This document shows positions 1-5,109 of a stretch of DNA of 5,109 nt, piece by piece. The position numbers were made by a program, and so were the translations under genes. The notes below the pieces were generated by a model. That model was given only the letters and a program-made list of their open reading frames with translations, was not told the origin of the DNA and did no database searches. Source of the DNA: Sulfurimonas sp. (GTDB lineage Bacteria > Campylobacterota > Campylobacteria > Campylobacterales > Sulfurimonadaceae); contig JANTGW010000079.1 of the NCBI GenBank assembly GCA_024762705.1, forward strand, positions 1-5,109. The letters run 5' to 3'. How positions within the stretch are numbered: position 1 is the stretch's first letter; every line of letters begins with the position of its first letter.

Positions 1-160
1 GCCTGAAGTACATTTTTCCAAATCGGCGGTAGCCTCTTTCAATGAGATCTTCACAAGATTTGGCATCACAGTCGTTTATAACCTTGTAATGTGTAGTCTG
101 TTCTTTGTCATCTAGATATGAGCACTTATCATCAAGTAAAAATTCTTTAAGTAGATTCAT
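1..160 (-). CDS. bpt: Aspartate/glutamate leucyl- (arginyl-) tRNA-protein transferase, N-terminal part, cut by the window edge
   Basis: This is the first 53 codons of a gene that continues beyond the left edge. The enzyme family moves an amino acid (Leu in bacterial Bpt, Arg in the ATE-type relatives) from aminoacyl-tRNA to proteins that begin with Asp or Glu. This marks them for ClpS/ClpAP degradation in the cytoplasm. What is visible is the family's N-terminal domain: CSYL at residues 13-16, where the family has a conserved Cys-x-Tyr, then LIERGYRRFGKMYFR at 39-53, matching the conserved 'hydrophobic-x-x-G-(W/Y/F)-R-R-x-G' segment just before the Cys-rich part. Two further cysteines (31, 36) are visible. 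The ATG at 160-158 was chosen because the upstream ATG at 176 is out of frame; no strong ribosome site precedes it. It diverges from the small membrane protein gene, 52 bp apart. The catalytic C-terminal half is not in the window, so Leu and Arg specificity cannot be separated. Confidence 0.82.
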   Translation of the reverse strand, partial: MNLLKEFLLDDKCSYLDDKEQTTHYKVINDCDAKSCEDLIERGYRRFGKMYFR

Positions 161-170
161 ACTGTGATTT

Positions 171-179
171 TGACATAAT
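171..179 (+). promoter_or_regulatory. Candidate extended -10 promoter for the 107-aa membrane protein
   Basis: TGACATAAT fits an extended -10 (TGn followed by CATAAT, one mismatch to TATAAT). Transcription would start near 186, leaving about 27 nt before the ATG, which includes the ribosome site. A TTGACA at 170-175 overlaps this box, but it is only 10 bp from the next TATAAA (186-191), so those two cannot form a standard -35/-10 pair. Confidence 0.4.
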
Positions 180-183
180 TTGC

Positions 184-189
184 TTTATA
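184..189 (-). promoter_or_regulatory. Tentative -10 box for bpt
   Basis: On the minus strand the hexamer TATAAA lies so that transcription would start near 177, giving a leader of about 16 nt before the bpt ATG. No convincing -35 box is visible. Campylobacterota sigma-70 promoters often lack one. It is inferred from sequence only and is weaker than the other promoters in this window. Confidence 0.3.
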
Positions 190-201
190 AACAGCAAAAG
201 A

Positions 202-207
202 AGAGGA
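202..207 (+). promoter_or_regulatory. Ribosome binding site that fixes the start of the 107-aa gene
   Basis: AGAGGA ends 5 nt before the ATG at 213. It supports that ATG over the in-frame TTG at 180, which would add 11 mostly basic or polar residues and has no Shine-Dalgarno sequence. Confidence 0.7.
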
Positions 208-212
208 TAGAA

Positions 213-536
213 ATGGATTTTTTTTTCAAACATAAGATTGTTATATTAAGAACAATAGGTGTGCTAATGCTATTAATAGGATTTGGAGTACATTTTTGGG
301 CTACACCAAAAACGAGAGTCAGTGAAAATGAGATAGCAGCAGCAAATGTTGCAAGAATGGAAGCGAGTGTTGCAGGGAGTTCAAAAAGTGTAAAAAGTGC
401 AAGGCCCGATATGTCAACATTTAGAAAATCATTAATGAGCGTTCAGGAGCAGCGGACACGCTATATTACAATTTTAGCGATGGTGATAGGAGTTTTATTC
501 TTAGGCTACAGCTTTTTAAAAAAAGAAGAAGATTAA
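213..536 (+). CDS. Small protein with two predicted membrane helices, function unknown
   Basis: I do not recognise this 107-residue protein. It opens with MDFFFKHK, then a clear hydrophobic helix at about residues 9-30. A polar Ala/Ser/Lys-rich stretch follows at about 31-83 with no cysteines. A second hydrophobic helix spans about 84-102 and the protein ends in KKEED. The basic N-terminus and charged tail suggest both ends are cytoplasmic, with a loop of about 50 residues in the periplasm; this is inference. There is no cleavable signal peptide pattern and no lipobox. The start is the ATG with AGAGGA 5 nt upstream. A T9 run (218-226) directly follows the start codon and encodes the Phe repeat. 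The gene stands alone: bpt diverges from it, and prfB converges and overlaps it by 4 bp. Real coding is supported by the ribosome site, the helix pattern and the neat fit between neighbours. Confidence 0.72.
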   Translation: MDFFFKHKIVILRTIGVLMLLIGFGVHFWATPKTRVSENEIAAANVARMEASVAGSSKSVKSARPDMSTFRKSLMSVQEQRTRYITILAMVIGVLFLGYSFLKKEED

Positions 537-1630
537 GAACGGTTCATCGCTATTAAAACACCCTCAATCATATTGTCTATGTCTCCGTCAAGTATGGCTG
601 AAACATTTGAGTAGGCTTCATTGCTTCTGGTGTCTTTTACCTGTTGGTAGGGTTGCATAACGTATGAACGTATCTGGTGTCCCCAACCTATCTCACTTTT
701 AGCAATACCTGCTTCTTTTGCTTTTTGCTCTTCTAGCTCAAGTTCATAAAGACGGGATTTTAACATTTTCATGGCTGTCGCTTTGTTCTTGTGCTGACTT
801 CTGTCGTTTTGACATTGTACAACTACACCTGTCTCAATGTGGGTTATTCTTATGGCGGATTCTGTCTTATTTACATGTTGTCCGCCCGCTCCGCTTGAAC
901 GATATGTATCTATACGTATATCTTTGTCTTCTATAGTAATGTCAATGTCATCATCAACTTCAGGGGATACCATAACCGAAGCAAAAGATGTATGACGCTT
1001 GGCATTGGAATCAAATGGAGAAATTCTAACCAGTCTGTGAATCCCGTTTTCCACCTTAAGGTAGCCATAGGCATTTTCACCTTTAATGAGTATGGACACG
1101 TCTTTTATTCCCGCTTCATCACCAGCCTGATAATCCAATACTTCTACCTTAAATCCGCGTCGCTCTGCCCAACGCTTGTACATACGAAGAAGCATCTCTG
1201 CCCAGTCTTGTGATTCTGTCCCTCCTGCACCTGGATGGATAGAGAGAATGGCATTGTTGGCATCAGTTTCACCGCTTAAAAGGACTTCTATCTCCATGTC
1301 GCGAATTTGTTTTTCCAAAGTAGGTGCATCTTCATAAAGAGCCTGTAGTGATTCGCTATCATCTTCTTCTTTTGCCATTTCATAGAGTTCTTTTGCATCT
1401 TCTACGGCATCTTTAGCTATAGTGTATTTGTCAAGTTTACGTTGCAATTGTGTTTTTTCTTTTTGTATTTTTGCAGCATTGTCTGCATCGTTCCAAAAGT
1501 CCTGCTCATTTTCAAGCTCTTGAATTTCGTTGAGTCTTTTTTGTATTTTTTCGGGTTCAACGACTCCCGTAATATTTTTCATCTTAAGGTCAATATTTTT
1601 TAAAAGTTCTGTATATTCGTAGTTATCCAT
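533..1630 (-). CDS. prfB: Peptide chain release factor 2 (RF2), no programmed frameshift
   Basis: RF2 reads UAA and UGA stop codons in the ribosomal A site and triggers release of the finished protein. The 365-residue product has the full family layout. An N-terminal helical domain covers about 1-115. [11 protein letters not shown] at 134-144 opens the central part. The stop-codon-reading tripeptide SPF is at 204-206 (RF2 type; RF1 has PxT). The catalytic GGQ loop, [14 protein letters not shown], is at 245-258, with the methylated Gln at 251. Residue 245, just before SGAGGQ, is Ser; E. coli K-12 has its unusual Thr246 here. The frame is open from the ATG at 1630 throughout, so the in-frame UGA and +1 shift used by E. 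coli prfB are absent. A weak GGA (1639-1637) lies 6 nt before the ATG. The TAA stop overlaps the stop of the convergent 107-aa gene. A divergent promoter shared with panC probably drives it. Confidence 0.97.
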   Translation of the reverse strand: MDNYEYTELLKNIDLKMKNITGVVEPEKIQKRLNEIQELENEQDFWNDADNAAKIQKEKTQLQRKLDKYTIAKDAVEDAKELYEMAKEEDDSESLQALYEDAPTLEKQIRDMEIEVLLSGETDANNAILSIHPGAGGTESQDWAEMLLRMYKRWAERRGFKVEVLDYQAGDEAGIKDVSILIKGENAYGYLKVENGIHRLVRISPFDSNAKRHTSFASVMVSPEVDDDIDITIEDKDIRIDTYRSSGAGGQHVNKTESAIRITHIETGVVVQCQNDRSQHKNKATAMKMLKSRLYELELEEQKAKEAGIAKSEIGWGHQIRSYVMQPYQQVKDTRSNEAYSNVSAILDGDIDNMIEGVLIAMNRS

Positions 1631-1653
1631 TGTTGTTCCAGCTTTGCATAGTG

Positions 1654-1659
1654 TATAAT
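1654..1659 (+). promoter_or_regulatory. -10 box for panC
   Basis: A perfect TATAAT on the plus strand places the start of transcription near 1666, about 21 nt before the panC ATG and just ahead of its AGGA ribosome site. No -35 match at 17 bp spacing is visible; TTGTTC at 1633-1638 is only 15 bp away. Confidence 0.5.
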
Positions 1660-1669
1660 TGCAATTATA
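1654..1669. repeat. Perfect 16-bp palindrome in the prfB/panC divergent gap
   Basis: TATAATTGCAATTATA reads the same on both strands. Its two arms are each a TATAAT -10 hexamer facing opposite ways. It may be a symmetric promoter core for both genes, or an operator for a dimeric repressor. Sequence alone does not decide between these. Confidence 0.75.
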
Positions 1670-1677
1670 TTATACCA
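1669..1677 (-). promoter_or_regulatory. Extended -10 promoter for prfB
   Basis: On the minus strand TGGTATAAT is a perfect extended -10 (TGn plus TATAAT). Transcription would start near 1662, giving a prfB leader of about 32 nt. A second TATAAT on this strand at 1669-1664 belongs to the palindrome and could start transcription near 1657. No good -35 box is seen, as is common in Campylobacterota. Confidence 0.55.
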
Positions 1678-1680
1678 GGA
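1677..1680 (+). promoter_or_regulatory. Ribosome binding site that fixes the panC start
   Basis: AGGA lies 6 nt before the ATG at 1687. It excludes the in-frame TTG at 1630, which overlaps the prfB start codon and would add 19 residues absent from the PanC family. Confidence 0.75.
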
Positions 1681-1686
1681 CTTAAA

Positions 1687-2508
1687 ATGAAGATTATTTC
1701 GGATCCTTTAGAGTTAAAAGCGCTTTTAAAAAACAGTAACAAGTCGGTCGGTTTTGTGCCGACTATGGGAGCTTTGCATGAGGGACACATTACGCTGATA
1801 AAAAGAGCAAGACAAGAGAATGATGTGGTGGTTGTTTCTATTTTTGTCAATCCTACGCAGTTTCTAGCAGGGGAAGATTTAGACAAGTACCCAAAAAAAG
1901 ACGATGCAGACAAAAAGATATGTGAACTTGCAGGGGTAGATATACTTTTTTTCCCAACAGCAGAAAATATCTACACTCACGATGAAGTTAAGATATGCGC
2001 ACCGAATGTCCGGGGGTATGTTTTAGAAGGAGCTACAAGACCTGGACATTTCAGCGGTGTATTGACAGTAGTTATGAAGCTGCTCAACATCGTAAGCCCG
2101 ACAAGAGCTTATTTTGGTAAAAAAGATGCACAGCAGCTAAACCTGATAACACTCATGGTCAAGCAATATTTTATGAGTGTTGAAATTATACCAGTAGATA
2201 TAGTACGTGATACTGACGGCTTGGCACTTAGTAGTAGAAATGTCTATCTTTCAAAAGAACAAAGAGAAGAAGCACTGAAAATACCCAAATCTTTATATGC
2301 GGCATCAAAGCTTGTAAGTAAAAATATTTTGGACGTAGAAAAGATAAAAGAAGAGATGCATAGTATTTTAGCACCTTTGGAAGTAGAGTATGCAGAAGTA
2401 CTCAGCCGTGATTTTGAAGTGATTGATGAAGTGCAAATCGGTAATACTGTTATATTGGTAGAGGCGATTGTAGGTGAGACAAGATTACTCGACAATATTT
2501 GGCTTTAA
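1687..2508 (+). CDS. panC: Pantothenate synthetase (pantoate--beta-alanine ligase)
   Basis: PanC joins pantoate and beta-alanine using ATP, through a pantoyl-adenylate, to make pantothenate (vitamin B5), the precursor of coenzyme A. It acts in the cytoplasm as a dimer. The 273-residue product has the usual family length and motifs in order: PTMGALHEGH at 25-34, the HIGH-like ATP site with His31 and His34; SIFVNPTQF at 51-59, pantoate binding; EGATRPGHFSGV at 114-125; YFGKKDAQQL at 142-151, nucleotide binding; DGLALSSRNVYL at 177-188, the KMSKS-like signature; and VGETRLLDN at 262-270 near the C-terminus. The ATG at 1687 is chosen for its AGGA site and because the family starts a few residues before the GFVPTMG strand. 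No panB or panD is adjacent, so the gene is separate from the rest of the pathway here. The last 24 bp overlap the 3' end of the convergent penicillin-binding protein gene. Confidence 0.97.
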   Translation: MKIISDPLELKALLKNSNKSVGFVPTMGALHEGHITLIKRARQENDVVVVSIFVNPTQFLAGEDLDKYPKKDDADKKICELAGVDILFFPTAENIYTHDEVKICAPNVRGYVLEGATRPGHFSGVLTVVMKLLNIVSPTRAYFGKKDAQQLNLITLMVKQYFMSVEIIPVDIVRDTDGLALSSRNVYLSKEQREEALKIPKSLYAASKLVSKNILDVEKIKEEMHSILAPLEVEYAEVLSRDFEVIDEVQIGNTVILVEAIVGETRLLDNIWL

Positions 2509-4245
2509 GTAACCCTCTTCAATCATAATATCAACAGCTTTTTTAAATACAGGAACGGCGGTCTGCGCTGCGAACTGACTCTTTTTAGGTTGTATGACAA
2601 TTACACCTATACTGTATTTATGCGTTTTGTCATTGGCGAATCCCATGAAAGCAGTATTGTACTTAGTGACATATTTGCCTTTTTCCACTATATGGGCAGT
2701 TCCTGTTTTACCGCCAATTTGAAGTCCCTTTGTGATGGCTTTTTTCCCTGTTCCTTCATTGACTGTTTTGATTAAAATCTTATTCATTCGTTTAGCTGTC
2801 GCACTTTTTATAACCTGAACAGGTTCTTCATAGCCTAGATCTTTTACGCTGCCGCGTTCATCTATAAAACTTTTGACAAGTTTTGGCTTTACCATCCTGC
2901 CGTTATTGTTAAAAGCGCTGTAAGCACGGAGGAGCTGCATAAGATTTGCACGAATTCCATAACCGTAGGCACAGGTGGCTTTATATATTTCATTTTCCAG
3001 TCGTTTTGCGCTTGGTACGGAGCCTTTTTTTTCATAAATTAAGTCTGGTGTAGATTTTGTGGAAAAACCAAAATTTTTAAGACCTCTGTAAAAATCATAC
3101 CCTGGAAGTTTCTGTGCAAGTTGCGCTATACCGACATTTGAAGAATAAACTATGACATTTTCAGCACTTAGCCAGTCAAATCTATGCTCATCTGTGATGA
3201 CCTTTCTTCCGATTTTAAACCGACCGTTATGTCCATTTACCAAATCATAGGGATTGACCAGCTTATGCTCTAGCAACAGGGCGAATGTTATGGGTTTTAA
3301 AACACTGCCAGGCTCAAAACTATACTCTATCATGCCACTGTTTAAAGAAGGGTAGTCACTGCGCTTTATGTCCTTTGGCAAGTATCTGTTTGAACTCGCC
3401 ATTGCGTAAACATCCCCTTTTTTAGAATCCATAATGGCAATCATAACCTCTTTTGCACGGAGTTCTTCTTTCATGGCATCAAGCATTTTTTCTATTCTTA
3501 TCTGAAAAGAAACGGCTATTGTCAGCTGAATATCGAGACCGTTTATTTTTGGTTTGGTGAAGCTTTCTTTGTTTAAGATGATATAGCTGTTGACATCGCG
3601 TTTACCCCTGCTGTAAGCATCTTGTATAGGAGAGAGTTCTGTGTCGAATTTTTTTTCCAGACCTTTGACCCCTCTGATGGATGTGTAGCCGTCTTCTTCT
3701 ATTTTATGTGGATAGCCTATGATTGGAGTAAGCAGTTTTCCATAAGGATACTCACGGCTCTCACCGCTCTCAAGTATACTGAGTCCATGTACAGAACGCA
3801 GACCTGTCTTTGGATTTAAAAGTTCTAAAAACACTTTAAAGCGCCTGAGCTCTCGAGCAAGAGTCTGCAGATAGTGTGCCTGGATTTGTGGTATGTTGTA
3901 ACTGAGTACGACAACGCCTCTACGCTTTGCAAGCCTTTTCTCAATAGCCGCAGGAGTCATGCCAGAGTAAATACTGAAAAGTTTTACAAACAACTCTTTT
4001 TTGTCCGGGTCGATGTAGCGTGTATTGACTACAGCTTTATAAAGCTTTTGACTTGTGGCTATATGAAAACCGTCTGCACTGATAATGCTGCCTCGCTGTG
4101 CTTTTGAGCTCTCTACTGCATACAAAGAGGGCATACTGCGAGATTTTGTAGCAGTTAAAAGCATAACACTTAAAAAGACCACAAAAGCAAGAGAAATCAG
4201 TACATAGAGAAGGAGGATTTTTTTACTTTTGTTGCGGTTTACCAT
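2485..4245 (-). CDS. ftsI: Class B penicillin-binding protein, division-type peptidoglycan transpeptidase (FtsI/PBP3-like)
   Basis: This enzyme cross-links peptidoglycan peptides in the periplasm, probably at the septum with FtsW. The 586-residue protein is close to E. coli FtsI (588). It has a short basic cytoplasmic tail (1-9), one membrane anchor at about 10-31, and the class B pedestal/dimerisation domain, opening with RGSIISADGFHIA at 51-63. The transpeptidase domain spans about 235-575. All three penicillin-binding motifs are intact: SVLK at 314-317 (nucleophile Ser314, Lys317), SSN at 368-370 and KTGT at 513-516. There is no glycosyltransferase domain and no PASTA repeat. The gene lies 24 bp after fliE on the same strand, the order I recall for pbpB/ftsI in Campylobacter and Helicobacter; that favours FtsI over MrdA (PBP2). 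The ATG at 4245 has no Shine-Dalgarno sequence, but TATAAT boxes lie just upstream. The 3' end overlaps panC by 24 bp. Confidence 0.93.
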   Translation of the reverse strand: MVNRNKSKKILLLYVLISLAFVVFLSVMLLTATKSRSMPSLYAVESSKAQRGSIISADGFHIATSQKLYKAVVNTRYIDPDKKELFVKLFSIYSGMTPAAIEKRLAKRRGVVVLSYNIPQIQAHYLQTLARELRRFKVFLELLNPKTGLRSVHGLSILESGESREYPYGKLLTPIIGYPHKIEEDGYTSIRGVKGLEKKFDTELSPIQDAYSRGKRDVNSYIILNKESFTKPKINGLDIQLTIAVSFQIRIEKMLDAMKEELRAKEVMIAIMDSKKGDVYAMASSNRYLPKDIKRSDYPSLNSGMIEYSFEPGSVLKPITFALLLEHKLVNPYDLVNGHNGRFKIGRKVITDEHRFDWLSAENVIVYSSNVGIAQLAQKLPGYDFYRGLKNFGFSTKSTPDLIYEKKGSVPSAKRLENEIYKATCAYGYGIRANLMQLLRAYSAFNNNGRMVKPKLVKSFIDERGSVKDLGYEEPVQVIKSATAKRMNKILIKTVNEGTGKKAITKGLQIGGKTGTAHIVEKGKYVTKYNTAFMGFANDKTHKYSIGVIVIQPKKSQFAAQTAVPVFKKAVDIMIEEGYLKPNIVE

Positions 4246-4251
4246 TAAATT

Positions 4252-4257
4252 ATTATA
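4252..4257 (-). promoter_or_regulatory. TATAAT box immediately upstream of ftsI
   Basis: A perfect TATAAT on the minus strand is followed by exactly six bases (AATTTA) and then the ftsI ATG. With standard spacing, the A of the ATG would be the transcription start, giving a leaderless mRNA. The absence of any ribosome site fits this. A second TATAAT at 4274-4269, overlapping the fliE stop codon, would start near 4262 with a leader of about 17 nt. No -35 box is evident for either. Part of the signal may be chance in AT-rich DNA. Confidence 0.4.
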
Positions 4258-4269
4258 TGCAGAGGTAGA

Positions 4270-4572
4270 TTATAGTTGAGTTCTACCGATCTCTTTGTAT
4301 GCGTTGAGCGCTTTGTTTCTGATCTCAAGCATAAGTTTCATGCTTGTTTCTGCTTTACCGATTGCAAGTGCCGCCTGGTGCAGGTCTTTTACTTGGCCTG
4401 TTGCCAAATCGGCAATGGCTTTTTCGCTGTCCTTTTGAATGTCATTGACTTCATTGATGGCTGATTTTAACTGCTGGGCAAAAGCTTCGCCACCAGTGCT
4501 TTTTTCTACAGCATCTTTTTGTTTTAAAAGGTCTGCTGTGGATGCACCGGAAATATTGTTAATATTACTCAT
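4270..4572 (-). CDS. fliE: Flagellar hook-basal body protein FliE (MS ring to rod adaptor)
   Basis: FliE sits between the FliF MS ring and the proximal rod and is needed early in assembly of the rod and export gate. The 100-residue product is of normal family length. The N-terminal 30 residues are polar and variable. The conserved part starts with FAQQLKSAINEVNDIQ at 31-46, continues through the GQVKDLHQAALAIGKAETSM helix (59-78), and ends with the family signature LEIRNKALNAYKEIGR at 82-97, equivalent to the usual 'vRnKlv.AYqEIm'. No signal peptide is present, as expected for a protein exported by the flagellar type III system. GGAG (4585-4582) lies 9 nt before the ATG. It follows flgC by 17 bp and precedes ftsI by 24 bp, so it is very likely cotranscribed with flgC. 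Confidence 0.95.
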   Translation of the reverse strand: MSNINNISGASTADLLKQKDAVEKSTGGEAFAQQLKSAINEVNDIQKDSEKAIADLATGQVKDLHQAALAIGKAETSMKLMLEIRNKALNAYKEIGRTQL

Positions 4573-4589
4573 AATCTATAACTCCGTCT

Positions 4590-5084
4590 TTACTGTAAAA
4601 GTGATATTGCAGAATTTGCCATATCTTTTGCACTTTGAAATGCTGCAACATTTGCCTGATAAGAACGTGTCGCTTCGACTAAATCGGACATTTCTACAAC
4701 AGGATTAATATTTGGATACGCCACATACCCGTTTGCATCTGCATCTGGGTTATTCGGCTCAAACTTCATAAGAGGTTTTGAATCATCTCTTATAACCTTG
4801 TCAACTACTACACTCATTATAGCAGGATTTACCTTTTTACCAAATTGTCCTTCATTCAAAGGGTCTTCATATTTTGTGCTTTGCGTGTTTTCGCCGAGTG
4901 CTTTGTTATATACATCATTAAAGTTGACAGCTTTAAACACTACTTCTCTACGGCGATACGGTCCGCCTTCTTCTGTTCTTGTCGTTTGGGCATTTGCAAT
5001 GTTGCTTGAGATAGTGTTAACACGTACTCTTTGTGCGGAGAGCCCATAACCGCTTATGTCAAATCTGTTTAAAAAATTACTCAC
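4590..5084 (-). CDS. flgC: Flagellar basal-body rod protein FlgC
   Basis: FlgC is a proximal rod subunit exported through the flagellar type III apparatus and assembled in the periplasm with FlgB, FlgF and FliE. The 164-residue product shows the N-terminal rod/hook signature, DISGYGLSAQRVRVNTISSNIANAQTT within residues 9-35, then GGPYRRREVVF at 40-50, typical of FlgC. A variable middle part follows (about 51-85). The conserved C-terminal region includes NPDADANGYVAYPN at 112-125 and the amphipathic helix region EMSDLVEATRSYQANVAAF at 131-149, which packs in the rod. The start is GTG at 5084-5082, supported by AAGGA 7 nt upstream; the next in-frame ATG would remove the signature. It is followed by fliE after 17 bp. 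The operon promoter lies outside the window, so its control cannot be read here. Confidence 0.96.
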   Translation of the reverse strand: MSNFLNRFDISGYGLSAQRVRVNTISSNIANAQTTRTEEGGPYRRREVVFKAVNFNDVYNKALGENTQSTKYEDPLNEGQFGKKVNPAIMSVVVDKVIRDDSKPLMKFEPNNPDADANGYVAYPNINPVVEMSDLVEATRSYQANVAAFQSAKDMANSAISLLQ

Positions 5085-5091
5085 TTTTTAT

Positions 5092-5096
5092 TCCTT
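5092..5096 (-). promoter_or_regulatory. Ribosome binding site that supports the GTG start of flgC
   Basis: AAGGA on the minus strand ends 7 nt before the GTG at 5084. It overlaps the probable flgB stop codon, which suggests closely coupled translation of the two rod genes. Confidence 0.7.
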
Positions 5097-5109
5097 AGTT
5101 TACTTTAGC
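5095..5109 (-). CDS. flgB: Probable last four codons of flgB, cut by the window edge
   Basis: Reading the minus strand from the right edge gives Ala-Lys-Val-Asn and then TAA. FlgB proteins of related bacteria, as I recall them, end in a similar Ser/Ala-Lys-hydrophobic-polar tail, and flgB directly precedes flgC in this phylum. The other two frames also stop within these bases. The call therefore rests on gene order and four residues only. Confidence 0.45.
   Translation of the reverse strand, partial: AKVN

Noticed and set aside
170..191. TTGACA plus TATAAA as a classical sigma-70 promoter
   Set aside because: The two hexamers are only 10 bp apart, too close for a -35/-10 pair.
180..212. TTG at 180 as the start of the membrane protein gene (118 residues)
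   Set aside because: It has no ribosome site and overlaps the likely promoter; the ATG at 213 has AGAGGA 5 nt upstream.
7..299. AGTACATTTTT repeated near positions 7 and 287
   Set aside because: This is an 11-bp match in AT-rich coding DNA of two unrelated genes; no further similarity around it.
718..1213. Plus-strand open frames within prfB, and similar frames inside panC, ftsI, fliE and flgC
   Set aside because: They are antisense shadows of strongly conserved genes, with no ribosome sites and no recognisable protein features.
1630..1686. TTG at 1630 as the panC start (292 residues)
   Set aside because: It would place the promoter palindrome inside the coding region and add residues not found in PanC; the ATG at 1687 has AGGA and the correct family length.
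3950..3964. Minus-strand sigma-54-like site (TGGCATGACTCCTGC, GG-N10-GC)
   Set aside because: It has the right GG/GC spacing but lies well inside ftsI, reads into ftsI itself and matches the consensus poorly at -12; likely chance.
4261..4294. Imperfect inverted repeat (GGTAGA...TCTACC with AGAG/CTCT arms) at the fliE end as a terminator
   Set aside because: The stem is only 6 bp with a 12-nt loop and a bulge, with no T-run after it; it is mostly fliE coding sequence.

Overview
The window looks like ordinary chromosomal DNA from a Campylobacterota (Epsilonproteobacteria) species, most likely a Sulfurimonas-like marine or sediment lineage. The evidence is the low G+C content, the short gene spacing, and the block flgB(end)-flgC-fliE-ftsI on the minus strand. 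That block matches the order I recall from Campylobacter and Helicobacter. The genus is an inference; the phylum is fairly secure.

Layout, left to right: (1) positions 1-160, minus strand, hold the start of an Asp/Glu leucyl/arginyl-transferase gene (bpt) that runs off the left edge. (2) A 52-bp divergent gap leads to a plus-strand gene (213-536) for a 107-residue protein with two membrane helices and no recognised family. (3) prfB (release factor 2) lies convergent to it on the minus strand (533-1630), and their stop codons share the bases TTAA. (4) A 56-bp divergent gap carries a perfect 16-bp palindrome made of two opposed TATAAT boxes, then panC (1687-2508, plus). (5) panC runs 24 bp into the 3' end of a class B penicillin-binding protein gene (ftsI/pbpB type, 2485-4245, minus). 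Upstream of it on the same strand come fliE (4270-4572), flgC (4590-5084) and probably the last codons of flgB at the right edge.

The left half holds single genes that alternate in strand, giving two divergent and two convergent pairs with no visible terminator between the convergent partners. The right half is one operon-like block that couples flagellar rod and basal-body adaptor proteins to a septal peptidoglycan transpeptidase. All six complete genes end in TAA. No tRNA, rRNA, CRISPR, insertion sequence or phage signal is visible. No stretch over 300 bp lacks a gene.

I do not see a new multi-gene system. The most interesting points are small. prfB has no programmed frameshift but keeps a resemblance to the shift cassette at the homologous codon. 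The prfB/panC gap looks like a symmetric bidirectional promoter. ftsI appears to have its own TATAAT boxes, one placed so that its mRNA could be leaderless. The 107-residue membrane protein starts with a T9 tract.
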